From Baffinella frigidus (Eukaryota; Cryptophyceae; Cryptomonadales; Baffinellaceae), in contig MU646313.1 of assembly GCA_026770585.1 (NCBI GenBank), positions 269,529-280,308 of the forward strand: a stretch of DNA of 10,780 nucleotides, written 5' to 3'. Positions 1 to 7,200 of the stretch are shown here, one piece after another. The notes below the pieces were generated by a model. The model did not search any database. It was not told where the DNA came from and worked only from the letters and a program-made list of their open reading frames with translations. The translations under genes and the position numbers were made by a program. The first letter of the stretch is position 1; each line of letters opens with the position of its first letter.

Positions 1-79
1 GGGACCATCATAGGGCCCTAGGCATAGGCCTACTGTAGGGTCCTAGGGGGGGCGGTTTCTTATGGGCGAGGTACCCCTG
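1..79. repeat. Truncated copy of the TACCTCGCTCAT inverted-repeat element
   Basis: Carries the internal segment GGCCTACTGTAGGGTCCTAG and the right end TATGGGCGAGGTACCCCTG, which recur at 328-446 and 679-795. The left end lies outside the window. Confidence 0.65.
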
Positions 80-215
80 TGGGGGGGGGTCCTTGTGAGA
101 ATGGTTTCTCCATCGGGTGGGGGGGGTTCTTGTGGGGATGTAGAGGGAACCCGGCGGAAACTGGAGAGCTGAAGGTGGAAGCTGAGGACATGGACGCTGG
201 GGAGTAGAGGGAGGT

Positions 216-218
<3 letters not shown>

Positions 219-252
<34 letters not shown>
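219..252. repeat. GA microsatellite
   Basis: About 17 uninterrupted GA units. The flanks 190-215 and 305-330 resemble one another (both contain CTGGGGAGTA), and TTGTGAGAATGG occurs at 94-107 and 285-297, so this segment is itself partly duplicated. Confidence 0.9.
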
Positions 253-255
<3 letters not shown>

Positions 256-327
256 GTTGATTGAAAGCAGAGGGAGCGTGAATCTTGTGAGAATGGAGAA
301 AGACGTCGAGATGAAGGCTGGGGAGTA

Positions 328-446
328 CAGGGGTACCTCGCTCATAAGAAACTGTCCCCCCCCTCTAGGGCCACCATAGGGCCCTAGGCATGGGCCTACT
401 GTAGGGTCCTAGGTGAGGGGGGGGTCTTATGAGCGAGGCACCCCTG
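328..446. mobile_element. MITE-like inverted-repeat element, complete copy
   Basis: Left end CAGGGGTACCTCGCTCATAA is the reverse complement of the right end, with few mismatches. The interior contains several CCTAGG/GGGCCCTA palindromes. No coding capacity. Same family as 1-79 and 679-795. Confidence 0.75.
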
Positions 447-678
447 TAGCGGGAGCGAGGGCGGGAGTGTGACTCTTGTGAGAGTGGCGATGGGGGCAGA
501 GAGAGAGCATTACAGTGCATGCATACCAACACGCCACCTGACCCTTTAAGTGCCCATGTGGTTAAAATTGACCCCAAAGAGGTCCTAGGCAGGTCCTAGG
601 GCCCTACGGTAGGGCGTATGAGCTTACTGGCCACTTTTAAAAGGGATGTGCGCGCCCACCGAAGCTGGGAGGGGCATA

Positions 679-795
679 CAGGGGTACCTCGCTCATCAGA
701 AAGCGCTCCACCTCTAGGACCCTACAGTAGGCCTATGCCTAGGGTCCTATGGTGCTCCTGGGGGGGTGGGCGTTTCTTATGAGCGAGGTATCCCT
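679..795. mobile_element. MITE-like inverted-repeat element, second complete copy
   Basis: Left end CAGGGGTACCTCGCTCATCA, right end TTATGAGCGAGGTATCCCT. The interior TAGGCCTATGCCTAGGGTCC is inverted relative to that of 328-446, so the two copies lie in opposite orientations inside matching termini. A decayed related piece (TCCTAGGGCCCTACGGTAGG) sits at 594-613. Confidence 0.75.
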
Positions 796-1046
796 CGTTG
801 AATTGGACTCTCTGGCACGCTCTATCAAGCCGCACTTTTAGGTCCTTTAGGTCCTTTACCGCCCACCCCTCCCTCTCCCACGAGCACCCCATCGCCGGAG
901 TTCCCCGATCTTCCGAATTTTGCCAGTCTTGGAAGTGTTGAACTTTTTAGCGCCGGATTCACATGATGGTGTTTGGCGATTTGGCAGAGGAAAGGGAGCC
1001 GGAGGAGGCGGGTGGGTGGCCCAGAGCCTTGGGAGACCTGCTGGTC

Positions 1047-1141
1047 AAACCGTGGCATCCTTATCAAATCAGCTGGGCAAACCGTGGAAGGACCGTCCTT
1101 GGACGGTCCTTCCAGCTGATTTGATAAGGCTGCCACGGTTT
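1047..1141. mobile_element. Nested hairpin element upstream of exon 1
   Basis: Outer arms read AAACCGTGGCATCCTTATCA and onward, mirrored by a right arm ending CTGCCACGGTTT; an inner hairpin pairs GGAAGGACCGTCC with GGACGGTCCTTCC. The inner sequence recurs in intron 6 (3300-3322). The stretch 796-1046 holds no other feature I can support. Confidence 0.75.
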
Positions 1142-1176
1142 CACGGCGCGATTCACCAATTCAAGAAACAGAGAAA

Positions 1177-1256
1177 ATGGACCCGCCGCGACGAGCTCCC
1201 GGCGCTGCACCGAGCGCCGAGAAGCAGGAGCTGCTGGAAGCCGTCAAGCATGGCAG
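1177..1256 (+). other. Possible first coding segment (ATG) in a different frame from exon 1
   Basis: ATG at 1177 lies in a favourable context (AAAATGG) and opens a protein-like stretch beginning MDPPRR and ending KQELLEAVKHG. The strong downstream frame (exon 1) is offset from it. Two readings are possible. Either 1256 is a normal AG acceptor (GCATGGCAG then GTC) and the ATG segment is chance or intron, or the segment 1243-1256, which begins GT and ends AG and is followed by a repeat of its own first three bases, is skipped or is a small insertion. Removing those 14 bases joins the two frames as QELLEA then VLACDRAR. A 14-base intron would be extraordinarily short. Confidence 0.35.
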
Positions 1257-4200
1257 GTCCTCGCCTGCGACCGGGCTCGATTCCAGAGCCAGAAACATAT
1301 TTATCGGTCGCAGAACGCCACCGACGAGATGCTCAAGATCCTTTGCGAAAGCAGCTACCAACCAGCGTCTAAGAAGGTTTTGACGTTGCCAACGTGCAGA
1401 ATGGAGCCTGCGAACCCCGGGGAGGACGGGCGCGCGCGCTGGAGGTGAGTCCCAGTGCTTGGACAATCCCAGACCACGCGCAACCGAAGCCCTGCATCCC
1501 ACATGCAAAACTCGCACACGGACGCATCAAACGTGCTGAGCATCCCCCGCGCCACGCCGTGCGCGGTGCATCCCCAAACGCGACGCCGCCAACTGGATCG
1601 GCGCGCGCCAAGACTCTGAACTCCCGTGCTTCCGTGAGCCAGGTTCACGCATCGAGGCGTGGTGTTTATCACGGACAACACCAAGACGCGCGAGATCATG
1701 TCGTGGAGGTGCTTCAAGCACCCAAACTCTATCGCTGTCGCTCTATGATTCGGGCTCACCAATTTGGTGCGCCCGGGCTCTCCTCCGCTCCAAAGTTGAC
1801 GAGTCTTGTCCGGGAGGTGTCCTGGAGGTGGGCATTCTGATGTATTAGAGAGGATTTCCCGTGTTGCCAAACTCATGCCGTCGCCAAGTTAAACACGGGA
1901 CTGCCCGACGCTGCTGGCATGTGCGCCTTGGAAACCAAATCTTGATTCTAAAGGCATCTCCCTTCGGTGGGACCGAGAGCGGTAAGCAGTAGCTGCTTAC
2001 TGTCCACCAGCAACCCATAGCAGCTTATAACCGGGTCGGGTACTGTAGTAATTTTCAGCTAAACCGATGAGATCTCTTCGGTATCTCCCTTCAGCAATTC
2101 GAGGTCCCTAGGGTTTCCTACCGTAGGGTCATAGGAGAGATTTAAAAAAAAACAATACCTGAATCCTTGCAAGGATCCGGGATAAGCTGCTGCGGGTTGC
2201 TGGTGGGTAGCGCCACACACACATACGAGAAAGCTGACCCTCGAGCGTGTCGCGTCTGCAGGATCGAGGACACGGGTGAAGAGATCGAGCGCGCACTTCT
2301 CGAAGAGGCACATTCCTGACCCTAAACCCTAAACCCTAAACTTCGTACACGACGTGCAGAGTGTGTGTGACCTCTCTCTAGGTCCTGCTGAAACCTAGAC
2401 TCCTGGAGGGGGGGGGTGCATGGTGCTTGTTTTTGTATCCACAGTGTGTGTCGCTCTCCTCTCAACTCGAGATGCAGCAGGACCCCTGACCCAGTTGCAC
2501 CACCCTCGTCCGGGAACATGATTTGAATTTCAACGAAAATGGTCTATCAACCCAGATTCTGGCCCTCATTAAATTTACTTCGGGCCCTAATTAACCTTCG
2601 TCAAACTCCTATGAACAAATAGGGAATCATTTTCTTCTTGATTAAACGTGTCCCCGGATTAACCCGTCCCTGGCGCAGCACTCAGACGCCGAGACGGGGA
2701 CGCACGTGGTCTTGGTGGTCGACGACTCCGGCTCCATGCGCACCACCGACGTCCACGGCTACACAAACGTGCGCCCCCGCCAGCCTCGCCCTGCGTGTGC
2801 GCGTGTGGTGCTGCGCGTTGGAGGAGGAGCCCACCTGATGCGCTCTGGGATGTCCTCACAAAAATCGTGCACGATTTTGTGACAAAATCGTGTTGCACAG
2901 AGAAAAATGGCAGTCTACGACTGCCTGGTCAAAGACTTCCTCAGGACGCAGCTCCAGCGGTTGGAAGGCCGTGGCGGTGCAATCCACTTTCCTCCCTGCT
3001 TTCGTTGTGGTCCAACTCCGCATGCGTGTTGTGCCCGCGGTTTGGCTGAAACCTAGGTCCTGCTCCGGAAGTTCTTTCGCGGCCCGCAGGCACCTTCTGC
3101 TTTGGCATACATCATGTTGGCAAGGTGGTGAAGTGGACAAAACCGCCTTCCAACAGTCAACACGGGATTGAAACACCTGCCTGGGCAGGTGAGGAGTCGA
3201 GCGTGCTGGTGACCCTCATTCGAATGAACCGCGACGCGACGGTCAGTCCTTTAGGTTTTGAGTACTCACGACATATTCGGACACCCCGCCCTGCCAGGGC
3301 GTGGAAGGACGGTCCTTCCACGGTTTGGAAAGGAACCGCAGGATGGTCCTGTTTTGCCTGCTTCGTTTCAATGAGTGCTTTCTTGCGACAGTGTTCCGTT
3401 GCATAGGACTGTAGGCCCGGAATGTGTCACAGTGTCGGTGGTTCTGGAAAAATCGGATCAGGGTCGTCAAAGTCTAGTTGAAAGCACCCGCCTCCTGCTT
3501 CTATGCCGCACCTAAGGAGATGAAAGATGTTGCTGGCTCTGGAATGGAGCATGTTTTAGCTCTGTCTAACTCGAGTTGGCTGGCTACTCTTAAGTTGACA
3601 TGCTGGGTCGGTGGTAACAATTCGTCAACTTTGGAGCGGAAACGAGCCCAACTAGACTGAGACAGAGCTGTATGTTGACAGGTGGTCTTCGAGCGGGAGC
3701 CTCTGCATGCGCGGCTCGAAGCGACGCTTCTCGCACAGATGGATGCCAAGGCGAAAGGCCACGGCAACTACCTCGAAGCTCTCGACTGCGCGGTCGAGGC
3801 GAGATTCCTAGCGCTGCCTCACTCGGGTTCACCGACTATTCTCAAAGTTGACATGCTGGCTGTGCGGTACAAATCCGTCAACTTTGGTGCGTACACGGGC
3901 TCACCACACTGGTGGGCCCAAATAGTCTGAGACAGAGCAGGGATTCTGCTGATTGATTCCAGCTCCTTTGCAAGCTGGCTACTGCAAACAGGCAGAAGGG
4001 AGGGGGGGGGGGGGCAGGGGGTAGATGTTGGAAAGACTGCCGCTCAGCAAACCCTGAACCACTGAGCGTGCACGCAGGTTCTCCGTGAGGACCGAGGAAC
4101 TAACCGGCAGCTCTTCCTTCTCTTCCTGTCGGACGGCGCCCCCAGGTGCCGCTCGTCCGGGTAGAGAAGATCGCACGCAATCACGCAACCTGGTTTTGAG

Positions 4201-7200
4201 GACTGCCTTGTCGGGTCGTGCCGTCTACAAGTGGCCTAATCTCTCGTTCCGATCCAGCGATTTCTTTTTCCGAGGCTGCATCCACGGACGTGCCGCCGGA
4301 GGTTGCGACCGCAGATGTCGCTGGCAGGTAGTAAACCAACTGGGACTGGTTGGAGCGAATCCGGGAAATGTCGGCCGCTGTTCGGTTTGCTGAATTGACG
4401 GTTTGCTGATTTCATTTGAACCAGAAAGTTAACTAAACGCCCTTCAAAACGTATCGTTTCGAGAATGCTGTTACAAATCATATGAGCAAAGCGTCAAACC
4501 AGCAACCCGAAAAGCGGCCAACATTTCCCGGAATCGCTCTAACCCAATCCTGATGCGTAATGAGCCCTTTTCGTTCCTCTTCTTTCGACAACACATCGCT
4601 CACTTCAATGGGTGCATGTGAGAAGTTAGCACTCGCACCTTTGGTGCCAGGAGGCTCGGGCCACACTGCTTGCCTCAGCGAAGCGTGTGTTGGAAAAGAA
4701 GGGGGGGACAGACACGAGGCCCAAATTCGGAGATGGGGAACTCCGGATCAGTCTACTCACCCCCTTCTAACGGTCTCGAATGTTACGTGGCTGCGCTATT
4801 CTGTGTGCCCGGGCTCTGGCCACTCCGGCTTCTCCTACGTGGGGCTGTATCCCCAGACCTCACCTATTTTCTGCTAAGCCTTCCAAAACCTCGATGTTTG
4901 GAAGAAAAGACCGGAAGGTCTTGACGGCGGTTTCTGAGGAGTAAAGACGGGAAATTCTTTGCTGCGATGTTTTCTGAGAAGTGAAGAAAGACTTTCCGCT
5001 ATCGCGACAGGCGCAACAGGTTTGCGCTGCGGAGTGCTTCGACAAGATCGAACTCATCGGGGATCTTATGGGCCGAGACCGCACCTTCGTCGGGACGGTG
5101 CTCCCCATGGGACCCCACCAGCAACCCGTAGCAGCTTTTACCGGGTCCTTGCAAGAATCCGGCAACGAGTTGTTTTTTTGGTTTATGTGTAGGACTCTAC
5201 GGTAGGAGTCCCAAGGGACCTCGGAATTGCTGACGGGAGATACGGACAGATATGTCCGGTTTAGCTGAAAGTTACTACAGTACCCGATCCGGTTGAAAGC
5301 TGCAACGGGTTGCTGGTGGCCAGCCCCTGACTCATTTCGGCGACCCCATCGCCACTGGATGTTCGATCAGAACCATCAACCAAGAATCCCTCCACCTTCA
5401 TAAGATGACGTACTGAAAACCGGGTAGTTGGGCCTCCTAGGACCTCATGTTTCATAGGACCCCCCCTAGAGCCCTACGGCCTACCGTAGGCAACACCGTA
5501 GGTTTAACTACCCGGTTTTCAGCCCGTTAGCCTATTAATCTCGCAACGTTCAATCCCCGAATGCCCTGGATTCCGCGATTTCATGGGTACCCAATCAACT
5601 GCATTCCTCCATGCCGCCCACACCTCGAAACGACGGCAGGCTTTCTACCCCCCCCCCTCAGAATCACAAGAGTGCAGCCCTGACAGTGACGAACCTGCGA
5701 AGGTGGCATTCGGGCCCAGCAGCGGGGAATTCGCAGTCCTGAAGAAGATGGCGGGCGTCCTGCCCAAGGGCTGCTTCCACCAGGGTAATGTCTGTGGACC
5801 CCTCTCAGCCCAGATCCCAGACCCCTCGCGCTGAATTGTTCTTTGATGTCTTACCGTGAAATCGCTGTGGGGACTCTGCGCACGTGTGCCTCCTTTCCCG
5901 CACAGTCCCTTGCTGGTGCTGCTGGTCCCAGCGTGCAACCTCCAGCTCTGCCTCACCCGGGCTGGCAGTCTATTCGCAAGTTGACTTACTGGGTTCGCGG
6001 TACCAATCCGTCAACTTTGGGGCGGACACGAACCCGGGATCACCAACTTGGTGAGCCCAAAAAGACTGAGCCAGAGCTGGAAGCGCGTCGCAGGAGGCTT
6101 CAGCGTCGGCTTTCTCCGCACCGCGTTCTCGTCGCTGTCTACCTCCCTCACCTCTCTCCGCACCGCGGTGCGTCTCCACTCCAATAGGGTAACGGGCTGA
6201 AAAGGGGGTAGTTAGGCCTGCGGTATTGACTACGGTAGGCCGTAGGGCCGCTGGGATCTGATCATTCGTATGAGCTCCCCCCAGCCCCTACGGCCTACCG
6301 TAGTCAATGCCGTAGGCCTAACTATCCCATTCTCCGTCCGTTATCCTATGAACTCGTGTGCTGCTGAGTTTGTTTCCCCTCGCTGTCTCCGTTCGTACAC
6401 GACGTGTAGAGTGCGCATGGCCGCTCTCGCTAGGTCCTGCTCAGACACAGTCATAGATGGGGTCTCGACACTCAAGCCCCATGCAGAGATGCTGATGGAC
6501 TGATCAAGGCAGGCACCTAAACCCTAAACCCTAAACCCTAAACCCTGAACTCTAAACCCTAAACCCTAAACCCTAAACCCCAAACCCCAAACCCCAAACC
6601 CTAAACCCCAAACCATAAACCATAAACCATAAACCATAAACCATAAACCATACGACCCTTGTGCGGCAGGCTAGGACGGGGGGGCTGACGCCCCGCGTGG
6701 TCCCCGTGTCAAGGGATGGCCGACAGACGATCGGGCCAGACCACTGGGATATCTACCAGATGGAGGCACTCTCGGAGGGCAGCCCGTGACTCCCCTCCCC
6801 ACTCTGTGATGTAGGGTGGTTGAACAGCGCCCAGCGCGAAACACTTGCAACATTCCTCCAAACGTCCTTCGTGGTCTGGCGTTGAATACCGAGCCGTGAC
6901 AACGCTCCCAGTAGCACCAACACCCTTTGCACATACAAAACGGTCGGACGGGGGCCTCCTGACGGAACCCAACGTTCTGGCGGCGATAAGCTCACCACGG
7001 GGGGGCTTCAGTGCTGCAGGAGGATTGACGGGCGGCAGAGCATTTATCGGCAAGAAACGCTGGGACCTGGAGGAGAGGACCTTCGTGCCGACGCCGCTTA
7101 CCGAAAGCGCCACGGGGGTTGCCCACTTCCAAAGGTGATTCAGCCCCGAGGCTTGCCGGTTTTATCTCCTTTGCAGTCTTTTGATGGATAGGGCATGACC

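Noticed and set aside
920-1372. Plus-strand open frame of 150 residues starting at 920
   Set aside because: Runs through the 1047-1141 hairpin element and is in a different frame from exon 1.
1355-1876. Minus-strand open frame of 173 residues
   Set aside because: Antisense to exons 1 and 2, which are supported by phase and by continuation into the VWA exons; no recognisable motif of its own.
6516-6651. CRISPR-like array of short repeats
   Set aside because: Seven-base telomere-type units without spacers, in a eukaryotic intron.
6709-7113. Minus-strand open frame of 134 residues
   Set aside because: Antisense to exons 13 and 14; no motifs.
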